Below, in pieces: positions 44,221 through 51,980 of a stretch of DNA of 64,000 bases; position 1 is the stretch's first letter; each line of letters starts with the position of its first letter. The position numbers and the translations under genes are program-made. The notes under the pieces are model-generated. The model searched no databases, was not told the DNA's origin, and worked only from the letters and a program-made list of their open reading frames with translations. This stretch comes from Photorhabdus akhurstii (GTDB lineage: Bacteria > Pseudomonadota > Gammaproteobacteria > Enterobacterales > Enterobacteriaceae): contig NZ_RCWE01000005.1 in the NCBI RefSeq assembly GCF_018448925.1, forward strand, positions 62,001 to 126,000, written 5' to 3'.

Positions 44221-45192
44221 ATGAAAAAAAGAACACTTTTTACGATTTTACTGGTGATTTTGCTCACAGCAATGGCTGTGTTGTTTCATTCTCATAACCA
44301 ATATTTATTGTTGCAAGGTGAAGTTGATGCGCCGGAAGTGATTGTGGCGTCTAAAGCTAAGGGACGAGTGATCAAACGTCACATTGAACGGGGAGATGAT
44401 GTTAAAGCAGGCCAGTTGCTGATTACACTTGAAAGCCCTGAATTACTGGCCCAGGTTGCTTCATTAGAAGCTGCTCGTGATCAAGCCAAAGCGCAGTTGG
44501 AACAATCTCTTCATGGAACCCGTGAAGAAAGTATTCGGAATTTGGAAGCGGGTTTGGCACAAGCTCAGGCCGAATATGATAATGCGGTACGTGAATATGA
44601 GCGCATTCAGAATGTCGCATCTAAAGGTTATGTTTCACGAAACGATCTAGATAATGCTCACAGAAGTAGGGATGTTGCTTATCAGAAAATGCAGAGTGCA
44701 AAAGCGGCATTGGATGAAGGCAGGCATGGTGACAGGATTGAATTGCGCCAGAAATACGCAGCAGCTTTACGTCAGGCTGAACAGCAACTGATTGAGTTGC
44801 GAACCCAGAGTGATGATTTGCAAGTCAAAGCGCCTGTCGCGGGGGAAGTGGGGCCGATTCCGGCAGAAGTTGGTGAATTATTTAGTGCTAATAGTCCTTT
44901 AGTGACATTGATCCGCGTACCAGAAGCTTATTTTATTTATAACCTGCGGGAAGACATTCTGGCAAAGGTACACAAAGGGGATAAAGTCAAACTTCGTATT
45001 CCTGCGCTAGGTGATAAAGAGGTTGAAGCCGAAGTTCGTTATATCTCTCCGATGGGTGATTACGCGACTAAACGTGCCACTCGCGCCACTGGTGATTTCG
45101 ATTTAAGAACCTTTGAAGTGCGCTTGTATTCCTTACAGCCTATTGAAGGTTTACGTCCTGGTATGAGTGCCTTGTGGCGTTGGGATAAGTAG
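44221..45192 (+). CDS. HlyD-family membrane fusion protein
   Basis: A 323-residue periplasmic adaptor. It has one N-terminal membrane anchor (about 5-22), a split biotinyl-lipoyl domain ('ASKAKGRVIKRHIERGDDVKAGQLL' and 'LQVKAPVAGEVGPIPAEVGELF'), a coiled-coil hairpin rich in Ala/Gln/Glu between them (about 75-195), and a C-terminal barrel ending 'GLRPGMSALWRWDK'. It is of the type that works with ABC-2 exporters such as YhiI or YbhG. The two permease genes follow within 7 bases. The exported substrate is unknown. Confidence 0.88.
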   Translation: MKKRTLFTILLVILLTAMAVLFHSHNQYLLLQGEVDAPEVIVASKAKGRVIKRHIERGDDVKAGQLLITLESPELLAQVASLEAARDQAKAQLEQSLHGTREESIRNLEAGLAQAQAEYDNAVREYERIQNVASKGYVSRNDLDNAHRSRDVAYQKMQSAKAALDEGRHGDRIELRQKYAAALRQAEQQLIELRTQSDDLQVKAPVAGEVGPIPAEVGELFSANSPLVTLIRVPEAYFIYNLREDILAKVHKGDKVKLRIPALGDKEVEAEVRYISPMGDYATKRATRATGDFDLRTFEVRLYSLQPIEGLRPGMSALWRWDK

Positions 45193-45199
45193 GTGACTG

Positions 45200-46345
45200 A
45201 TGCGAAGCAAGGTTGTATGGCGTGGTTTCGAACGCGCTTTTAGCCAAGAAATCCGGGCTGTGATTCGTAGCCCAGTTTTTCACTGGCTAAGCTGGTTATT
45301 TCCGTTGATGTTATTTGTGCTGATCAGCGCTAATTTCTCAGAAGGGACGTTGCTCAATCTGCCAGTATCGGTGGTTGATAATGATCAGAGTCCGCTGTCA
45401 CGTCATCTAATACGTAACCTGGATGCGGCTTCTCATGCGCAGATTAAATCTTATGATGGCGGATTACAGGAATCTCTTGAGAGGCTTGGCAGTGCTAAGG
45501 ATTACTCTTTACTTTATATCCCGCACGATTTTGAAGCTAATGCGCTCAGAGGATACCAGCCAACCGTGCGTATGTATTACAACGCGTTGTTTTATGGCGC
45601 TGGAAGTTATTCTATTCAAGATCTCAGTGGTTTAATGGCAGAGATTAATGCGAAGTACCGTTCCATATTGGCGACAGAAATGGGCCATCAATTACCGCCA
45701 TTAGCCAATGTTACGCTCGTTTATGACAGCCTTTTTAATGCCAGTGGTAGTTACATCTATTATCAGCAGTTTGCGGCTACAATCCATTTGTTACAGCTTT
45801 TTGTTGTAACCTGCACGATTTATAGCATGGCACGCAGCAAGACACTGATGACAATGAAACCATTTACTTTCGCTCTATTGGGAAAATTGGCACCTTATAC
45901 CCTGTTTTTTACTCTGTTGTTGATTGTTGAATTGGCCGCTCTGATTGGTGTATTTGATGCAAAAGTGAATGGTAATCCGATATATATGGTAATAGTGGGT
46001 TTCTTCTATGTCATTGCCGCTCAAAGTATTGGCCTGTTGCTGTTTACTTTCACTAATAGCACATTGACGGCTTACAGTTTAATTGGAGTGCTAGTCAGTA
46101 TTGCGACGACTTTTTCAGGTATGTCGGTGCCAGAATTATCAATGATATTGCCGGCACGAATAATTGCCAATATTGAGCCTTTGACGCATGCGCTAAATGC
46201 GATGTTTGATATTTTTCTGCGAGAGGTTTCTTTGCTGGGTATTTTATCTGTTTGTGCTTTATTACTTATTTATCCGGTTGTTTGCTTTCTGTTAGTACGA
46301 AACCGGTTATTTAAACGACTTGGTTTGCCACAGGGTGATGAATAA
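45200..46345 (+). CDS. ABC-2 type transporter permease (1)
   Basis: A 381-residue inner-membrane protein of the ABC-2/YhgE-like fold: one N-terminal helix (about 30-48), a large periplasmic domain with 'LPVSVVDNDQSPLSRHLIRNLDA', and five or six C-terminal helices. No nucleotide-binding domain is encoded in this gene or anywhere in the operon, which is unusual for this class. It shares a base with the next gene (TAATG), so the two permeases are coupled and probably form a heterodimer. Confidence 0.85.
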   Translation: MRSKVVWRGFERAFSQEIRAVIRSPVFHWLSWLFPLMLFVLISANFSEGTLLNLPVSVVDNDQSPLSRHLIRNLDAASHAQIKSYDGGLQESLERLGSAKDYSLLYIPHDFEANALRGYQPTVRMYYNALFYGAGSYSIQDLSGLMAEINAKYRSILATEMGHQLPPLANVTLVYDSLFNASGSYIYYQQFAATIHLLQLFVVTCTIYSMARSKTLMTMKPFTFALLGKLAPYTLFFTLLLIVELAALIGVFDAKVNGNPIYMVIVGFFYVIAAQSIGLLLFTFTNSTLTAYSLIGVLVSIATTFSGMSVPELSMILPARIIANIEPLTHALNAMFDIFLREVSLLGILSVCALLLIYPVVCFLLVRNRLFKRLGLPQGDE

Positions 46346-47490
46346 TGCAGATGTATTGGCAAACTTTTCGCCGGGTATTAATGGGAATGTTGGAAAAGCC
46401 CATGTGGATGTTGATGCTGGTTTCCTTGTGTATGATGAGTTTGGTATATGTCCGGCCAACAGTATGGGATCTTCCGGTTGCCGTGATCGACCAGGATCAC
46501 AGCTCTGCTAGTCGCTCTTTGATACGCCAGCTTAATTCTACGGCTAAAATTGCTGTCCACAGCTATGATAATTTAGCTGATGCTCGTCATGATCTACTGC
46601 TACGTGAAATTTTTGCGATTATTATTATTCCGGCGGATCTGGAGAAAAATATTCTTAATGGAAAAAATATCACTTTTCCGATTTATGGCGATGCAACAAG
46701 TCGCCTTGCCAATGGACAAATTCAGCAAGAGTTAACCTCAGCCCACCGGCAATTGCTAAACGAATATAACAGTAAATTATTATTGAAATATGGTTTTAGC
46801 CCTGAACAGACAGAATTATTACTGATGCCGATTCGTAGTGAAACTGTTGGGCTATTTAATCCTGGTGTTAGTTTTGCCGCAATTGTTTTTCCCGGTTTGT
46901 TGGTAATGTTATTACAACACTCGTTATTGATATCTTGTGTGCGGGTTAGTATTACGATACGTGGTACACCGAAAGGTAAACCGCCATTGCCTGTCTATTT
47001 GGGAGCGTTGTCGGCGTTATTACCGATTTGGCTTTTTCTCTCCATCATCTTTTTTGTGCTTTGGCCGTGGGTGTTGGGATACCGACAGGAGGCGTCTATT
47101 CTTTTGCTATTAATGCTGACGTTCTTGTTTATGTTGGCGGTACTCGGATTAGGTAAATTAGTAACAGAATGTATGCGCAGTGTAGAAATGATCTATTTAA
47201 CGATCGCCTTGCTTACCACGCCTGTGTTCTATATTTCCGGCACAGTCTGGCCGATACAGGCAATGCCTGATTGGGTGAGAATAATCTCTTCTGCTTTACC
47301 ATCGACTTGGGCAACGAAAGCGATTGCCGGTGTTAACCAAATGGGATTGCCAGTACAGAATGTACTGGGAGATATTGTCATGATGCTGGTTCTTGGTGGG
47401 GTTTATACTCTGTTAGGAATTTTGATAAGTATGGTGCGTAATGGTGAATTAAGGAAAATAACCTATTATTTGCGTAAGGTGTTTAAGTGA
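46345..47490 (+). CDS. ABC-2 type transporter permease (2)
   Basis: A 381-residue paralogue of the upstream permease, of identical length, with the same plan: N-terminal helix, periplasmic domain with 'LPVAVIDQDHSSASRSLIRQLN', and a C-terminal membrane bundle with 'PVFYISGTVWPIQAMPDWV', the ABC-2 signature region. With the HlyD protein it makes a three-gene export unit; the ATPase must come from elsewhere or be dispensable. The 291 bases after it hold no clear gene. Confidence 0.85.
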   Translation: MQMYWQTFRRVLMGMLEKPMWMLMLVSLCMMSLVYVRPTVWDLPVAVIDQDHSSASRSLIRQLNSTAKIAVHSYDNLADARHDLLLREIFAIIIIPADLEKNILNGKNITFPIYGDATSRLANGQIQQELTSAHRQLLNEYNSKLLLKYGFSPEQTELLLMPIRSETVGLFNPGVSFAAIVFPGLLVMLLQHSLLISCVRVSITIRGTPKGKPPLPVYLGALSALLPIWLFLSIIFFVLWPWVLGYRQEASILLLLMLTFLFMLAVLGLGKLVTECMRSVEMIYLTIALLTTPVFYISGTVWPIQAMPDWVRIISSALPSTWATKAIAGVNQMGLPVQNVLGDIVMMLVLGGVYTLLGILISMVRNGELRKITYYLRKVFK

Positions 47491-47781
47491 TGATTTATGT
47501 TTCCTAATTCGTGATTTATTCTAGTGCGATAGCAAAATGACCAGATAGAGTGGTGCATATATGTTCTATTTTTATACTCATTATAATTTTTTATCTATGT
47601 AATTCAGTTGGGTAGATAAAGTTATGGTAATCACATTAATAATTAGTACTTATCATTAAATATCTCTCTATGTATTGTTTTTTTAGAATCATATAACAGA
47701 ACCAATGATAGTTTCGGTGTGCTGTCAGGAACGGTCAATTTCACCGATATGAGATGGAAAAACGATTGGAGGATATGACAT

Positions 47782-48069
47782 ATGGCTAAAGTAACTCCTA
47801 TCTCACATTCAGAAGTGAGAAAGCGTCTTCTTAATACACCGGAAGCTATACAAGCTTATGTTGAGGCTACAGAAGAATATGAGCTGCTGGAACAACTCAC
47901 TGAGTGGAGGGAAAAGGCGGGTCTAAAGAAAATAGATATAGCTAAACGGATGGGAATTAATCCGTCTGCGGTTACCCGTATTGAGAAGAATGTAACGAAA
48001 GCTAGTTGGCACACACTTAAACGTTATGCTGCTGCATGTGGTGTTGAGTTATCTTTAACTGCGAAGTAA
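47782..48069 (+). CDS. orphan XRE-family helix-turn-helix protein
   Basis: A 95-residue protein with a Cro/C1-type helix-turn-helix at about residues 47-66 ('LKKIDIAKRMGINPSAVTRI') and the tail 'HTLKRYAAACGVELSLTAK', similar in style to HigA-type antitoxins. The ATG follows TGGAGGATATG closely. No toxin-like frame is visible in the 291 bases upstream, so it may be an orphan antitoxin or regulator. It converges on the minus-strand lipid-type operon. Confidence 0.82.
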   Translation: MAKVTPISHSEVRKRLLNTPEAIQAYVEATEEYELLEQLTEWREKAGLKKIDIAKRMGINPSAVTRIEKNVTKASWHTLKRYAAACGVELSLTAK

Positions 48070-48125
48070 TACTACAGAATGTGTGTTCCGTTGGTGGTGA
48101 TACTTAAGATCTGCTTGTTCTAAGA

Positions 48126-48151
48126 GGCTTCCGTTAAAGGAAGCCATTTTC
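48126..48151. terminator. hairpin between the XRE gene and the CarS-like gene
   Basis: GGCTTCC pairs with GGAAGCC around GTTAAA and is followed by ATTTT. It lies between convergent genes and probably terminates at least the XRE gene. Confidence 0.7.
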
Positions 48152-48179
48152 CTGCAATATTTCTATCTGATTTCTTCGC

Positions 48180-48722
48180 TTAAAATCTCGTTTTTTTCAG
48201 CGAAAGCAAAAACAATATATTTTTAACGACAAAGGCGCTGATTAAAAAACAGAAGAAAACAGAAAATGCATCGACATAAGTAAGATTAAGATAAATAAAA
48301 TAGGCTATTGTGACGCCAATAGCAGAATCAAGTTGATCGAATAAAATAAACAATCGCTTATTTTGTTCCGGGTGTTTTCCCGGAGGTGCGCCGAGTCTCC
48401 TTTTTAGCCAAGAGTTCGGTAATTCGAAAAGAACATAGCCGAAACCCGCCAGAAAACCGGCAAATAAGCAGGAGGAAGTAGTCTGGGGAATAATAGTGTC
48501 CTGTGTTCCGGTGCCGGGAACTAACCACAATAGCGAAAATAGCGCGGTAATAATGGGTACAACAATAAAACCGCGCCAGGTCTTGTTGCGACCAAAATAA
48601 CGTTGATGTATTGGAATAGCCCAGCGGGCAAAATAGTTTTTCGTCACAATTACCATGTGTAAACAACCACCAAGGATGACGGGGATCATTAAAATCCATC
48701 CATGATAAAAACTATTGAACAT
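48180..48722 (-). CDS. CarS-like CTP:lipid-phosphate cytidylyltransferase
   Basis: A 180-residue membrane protein. It shows the motif set of the CarS/CdsA group: 'FGRNKTWRGF', 'FELPNSWLKRRLGAPPGK' and 'FDQLDSAIG', with hydrophobic helices around them. CarS makes CDP-archaeol from CTP and an unsaturated archaetidic acid in archaea; bacterial homologues activate lipid phosphates similarly. ATG 48722 is chosen because it follows GGAGTC, overlapping the upstream gene by 11 bases; a longer frame starts at 48767. It is the last gene of the seven-gene operon and would supply the CDP-activated lipid used by its neighbour. The true substrate is unknown. Confidence 0.72.
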   Translation of the reverse strand: MFNSFYHGWILMIPVILGGCLHMVIVTKNYFARWAIPIHQRYFGRNKTWRGFIVVPIITALFSLLWLVPGTGTQDTIIPQTTSSCLFAGFLAGFGYVLFELPNSWLKRRLGAPPGKHPEQNKRLFILFDQLDSAIGVTIAYFIYLNLTYVDAFSVFFCFLISAFVVKNILFLLSLKKTRF

Positions 48723-49335
48723 AAAGACTCCAGAAATGAAGACCGGTAAATAAAACAAATCCTGCAAGTGTTGTACTGATGATAGTATTGAGACTCTTGA
48801 ATTTATAAAACGGGCGATCCCATAACATAGCGATACTGAATGTAAGGAGCGCTAATGTCAGTAAGAGATGGCTTAACCACGGCTCGACGACTAAGCTTAC
48901 CAAAGCGTAACCACTGATAATAAATAAGCTCCAGAATACGGGCATACCGAGATAGGAGAGCTGGTTTTCATTCTTAATATTCCCGACTTCATTAAATACA
49001 GATAATCGCAGGCAACCACTAATGATCATTAAGATAATAAACAGGGAATACCAAGATTGATAACCGGAAAGGTAGAGAATAATAGCTGGAGAGATCAAGT
49101 AAATAAGTTGATCCATAAATCCATCAAGATAACGACCAAATGGGCGCGTAATATTTAAGTTTCTGGCTAAAATACCATCGAGCGCGTCGCCAAGCATGGC
49201 AAGATATAAAAACGCAATAGCTAAGTAATACCAATGTTGTAATGCGGCTGCCACGGCAAGAGCGCTAAATACCGCCCCACCAATAGTAATATAGTCTGCT
49301 CTATTTAATTGGATAATAAAATGATTATTGTTCAT
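48712..49335 (-). CDS. CDP-alcohol phosphatidyltransferase family protein
   Basis: A 207-residue integral membrane enzyme with a perfect family signature D-x2-DG-x2-AR-x8-G-x3-D-x3-D: DALDG, then AR, then GRYLDGFMD (about residues 50-75). Enzymes of this class swap CMP on a CDP-lipid (or CDP-alcohol) for another alcohol, for example serine or glycerol phosphate. The ATG follows AAGGAAAAG, 9 bases after the ligase stop. It overlaps the CarS-like gene. Together they form a plausible lipid-activation and headgroup-transfer pair; which alcohol is used cannot be read from the sequence. Confidence 0.85.
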   Translation of the reverse strand: MNNNHFIIQLNRADYITIGGAVFSALAVAAALQHWYYLAIAFLYLAMLGDALDGILARNLNITRPFGRYLDGFMDQLIYLISPAIILYLSGYQSWYSLFIILMIISGCLRLSVFNEVGNIKNENQLSYLGMPVFWSLFIISGYALVSLVVEPWLSHLLLTLALLTFSIAMLWDRPFYKFKSLNTIISTTLAGFVLFTGLHFWSLYVQ

Positions 49336-49344
49336 AACTTTTCC

Positions 49345-50928
49345 TTATTTTTCCTTGTGTGGAACGGAGGACAATTGGCCTTTTCTGAGCATATTTGTCA
49401 GAGCAATGCGGTTTATTTTGCTGTTATGACGAATATCGACCGGAATAGAATTAACATAATAAATACGGGTAACTAGTGTGAGCGCCAACTCGTCTAAAAT
49501 AGCGGGTAAATTTGCCGGTAGTGTGGCGCTTTCCAGTATCAAAGCGGCTCCGCCTAAAGGATGTAGTACAAACGCGTTTTGAGTGACCTCTGGTAGTTCA
49601 TTGATCCTTTTTTCCAGTATGTAGGGATGAACGATACGGCCATCATCTAGCACCACTTTGTCTTTTACCCGTCCAAGGAGCCAGAGCTGTCCTGTGGTGT
49701 CCAGATAGCCAACGTCGCCGGTACAGTGCCAAATACCTCCCTGTTTACGTGGGAGCTTGTTTTCTTTCGTTGCTTGAGGATTATCAATATAGTCTTTGAG
49801 CACATGAGGCCCGGCAACCAAGATTTCACCGATATTACCGGCGGCCAGTGGGATAATTTGTTGGGGGTTGGCAGTTATTTCCCGAATACATATTTCTGCT
49901 TGTGTCACCGGTTTTCCGACCAAATAACCATCATGAGTTGCCCAGTGGTTTAATTGAGTCGTCATTTCGACGGTACTGATCGGTTCAACCTCGGTGGAAC
50001 CATAGACTACTAAATGCCGAGCATGTGGGAAGACGGTCAGGCAGTTTTCAAGCAGAGCCTTGTTGGCAGGTGCGCCACCTACAATGATTGTTCGCACGTT
50101 GGGGAATGACAACCCTTTGCTCTTAGCATAACCGGTCACTCTGCTCATATAGGCGGGAGCGCCGCTGAGGCATGTAATACCTTTGTCTTGTACTTGCTTG
50201 ACGATCTTCTGTGGATCGACGGTTGCGGGATGGGCAAAGTCAAAATCAGGCAGAATACTGCTGTTGCCGCAGCATAATGAGTGCAGCACCATAACGGGGA
50301 AACTGTGTAGGTCAATCTCACTCTTTCCCTCAGTAAAAAGCGCTGTTATGGCATAAAGTTGTGCTAGCAGGCTGTCATGAGTGCGGTTTGCGCCTTTGGG
50401 TATGCCGGTGGAGCCTGAGGTAAAGGTAATTAACCCGGTTGTATCCGGCGGTAAATCTCGGCAGATAAAGCTATCTAAAGATAAATGTTGACTGGGTGTT
50501 TCTAGGGCTTTCATGCCCCAGATACGTTGGCCGATGACAAAACGTCGTAGTCGCCACAGTTCAGGGATCAAAAACCAGAATTTTCCTAACGTAGGTTGAG
50601 TGATCACCGCCGATAATTTACTGCGGCGCAGTATCTCCCTCAGTTGCTTTTTGGAAAGCCCGCGTTCAAGCATAACTGGAACTAGCCCTAAACCCAGAAT
50701 AGCAATAAGCAATGGATACAGGACTAAGCCTGGTTGAATAATCACCAACAAGCGATCGCCAGCGACGAACCCGGCTTGGGTTAATAGACGCTGGAAATGG
50801 GAGGCATGAGAAAAAAACGCTTGAAAGCTTAAGCCGCTACTGTGCTCCAATGAATGTGGCACTTGCAGGGCTAAATGCTCAGGGTGTTTTTGGGCTGCAT
50901 TGACAATTGGTTGACAAATATTTGTCAT
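49345..50928 (-). CDS. AMP-forming acyl ligase (OleC-like)
   Basis: A 527-residue adenylate-forming enzyme with the phosphate-binding loop TFTSGSTGIPKG at residues 168-179, 'YGSTEVEP' as the A5 motif, 'GDVGYLD' and 'GRVKDKVVLDDGRIVHP' (A7/A8), and a possible A10 lysine in 'NSKINR'. Its middle section ('PDFDFAHPATVDPQKIV') recalls OleC-type beta-lactone synthetases and related fatty-acid ligases. It activates a carboxylate, probably an acyl or beta-hydroxy-acyl substrate. The start is preceded by a textbook AGGAGG and overlaps the GNAT stop (ATGA). Substrate unknown. Confidence 0.82.
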   Translation of the reverse strand: MTNICQPIVNAAQKHPEHLALQVPHSLEHSSGLSFQAFFSHASHFQRLLTQAGFVAGDRLLVIIQPGLVLYPLLIAILGLGLVPVMLERGLSKKQLREILRRSKLSAVITQPTLGKFWFLIPELWRLRRFVIGQRIWGMKALETPSQHLSLDSFICRDLPPDTTGLITFTSGSTGIPKGANRTHDSLLAQLYAITALFTEGKSEIDLHSFPVMVLHSLCCGNSSILPDFDFAHPATVDPQKIVKQVQDKGITCLSGAPAYMSRVTGYAKSKGLSFPNVRTIIVGGAPANKALLENCLTVFPHARHLVVYGSTEVEPISTVEMTTQLNHWATHDGYLVGKPVTQAEICIREITANPQQIIPLAAGNIGEILVAGPHVLKDYIDNPQATKENKLPRKQGGIWHCTGDVGYLDTTGQLWLLGRVKDKVVLDDGRIVHPYILEKRINELPEVTQNAFVLHPLGGAALILESATLPANLPAILDELALTLVTRIYYVNSIPVDIRHNSKINRIALTNMLRKGQLSSVPHKEK

Positions 50929-51980
50929 GCGATCCTCCTGTAATAAAGCGCATATTGATGCTTGGTGGCAGCCGGTGTATTAAAAAGCCGTCCTGCGGTC
51001 TTGAGAGATGTATTATCTTCACGCATCAAAGCGCCTCCCAGACGAGGGTGAATACGCCTGGCGCTCTGTTCAAATGAGTAATACAGCGTGTTGTACAGCC
51101 GACTGCCCCGGTATTGCGGTGCAACTGCCACGGTTTTCAACAACCCGATAGCGGGCTGACCTTTTTGTAGAACAGACAGACTCAGAATTAACCCGGCAAT
51201 TTCGCCGTTGGTGGTTTTAGCCAGAAATGAGGCAGGATAACGGCAAAAAGGTTTAATAAACTCCTCACCACAGTGCTGTTGAAAGGCGGACCAAGATGGC
51301 GTGGTATAAGCGAAATTTTCGCCAAATACTGAGTCGATAAAAGAATAAAGTTTAACCTGTTCTTGCATCCATAATTCCGGTGTTAACGGCAATAATGTTG
51401 CTTGAATATCAGGAAGTTTTTGCGCGCGTTGATGAGCTTGCTGAAAGTTGCCTGCTATTGCCTGAGTATCGTCGAATAGTGAGATATAGCGATAACGGAT
51501 ATCAAACCCTAACTCTTTTAACAAAAGAGGATAGTAAGGAGGGTTATAAGGCTCATGCTCAAAGGGAGGGACCTCAAAATGATCAAGTCGAACGCGGTAA
51601 TCGCCGAAAGTTGAGAAATTAATGGGTCCGTAGAGATTACGCGCACCATTTTCCTTGGCCCATTGTTCCAGGGCGCTAAACAGCATGGTGTTGCTTGCTA
51701 TGTCATTATCCGTTTCCCAAAAGCCGAAAAATGCGGCAGATCGGCCATCAACACTATGAGGTACTAAAAAGCCGACAAGACGGGTTTTCCCAGGAATGCA
51801 GCCAATCCAAGCTTTACTGTGATTAAACCAGGAATTCTTCGGGCTGAACTGTTGTTGCACTTTTTCCCGGTCTTCGCCAGGCCAAAGCGGCCAATCGCGA
51901 TAAATCATTGGCGGAAGGTCAAGAAAACCTTCAGGCAGTGGATTGGCCGGAGACCATTCTCCCATGAAGATATTAGACAT
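50925..51980 (-). CDS. GNAT-like acyltransferase of unknown substrate
   Basis: A 351-residue soluble protein. The C-terminal third contains a GNAT-type acetyl-CoA segment ('GLLKTVAVAPQYRGSRLYNTLY'), and the middle has 'NLYGPINFSTFGDYRVR' and 'LLLKELGFDIRYRYISLFDD', typical of large GNAT-fold proteins annotated as hypothetical N-acetyltransferases. ATG 51980 follows AGGAGTGAAC; a longer frame to 52136 overlaps the upstream gene too deeply. It overlaps the PEP-utilising gene by 8 bases and the ligase by 4. The acyl acceptor is not evident. Confidence 0.7.
   Translation of the reverse strand: MSNIFMGEWSPANPLPEGFLDLPPMIYRDWPLWPGEDREKVQQQFSPKNSWFNHSKAWIGCIPGKTRLVGFLVPHSVDGRSAAFFGFWETDNDIASNTMLFSALEQWAKENGARNLYGPINFSTFGDYRVRLDHFEVPPFEHEPYNPPYYPLLLKELGFDIRYRYISLFDDTQAIAGNFQQAHQRAQKLPDIQATLLPLTPELWMQEQVKLYSFIDSVFGENFAYTTPSWSAFQQHCGEEFIKPFCRYPASFLAKTTNGEIAGLILSLSVLQKGQPAIGLLKTVAVAPQYRGSRLYNTLYYSFEQSARRIHPRLGGALMREDNTSLKTAGRLFNTPAATKHQYALYYRRIA

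Noticed and set aside
47600-47781. A toxin remnant upstream of the orphan XRE gene
   Set aside because: The frame ending 'DMRWKNDWRI' has no convincing match to RelE, HigB or other toxin motifs.
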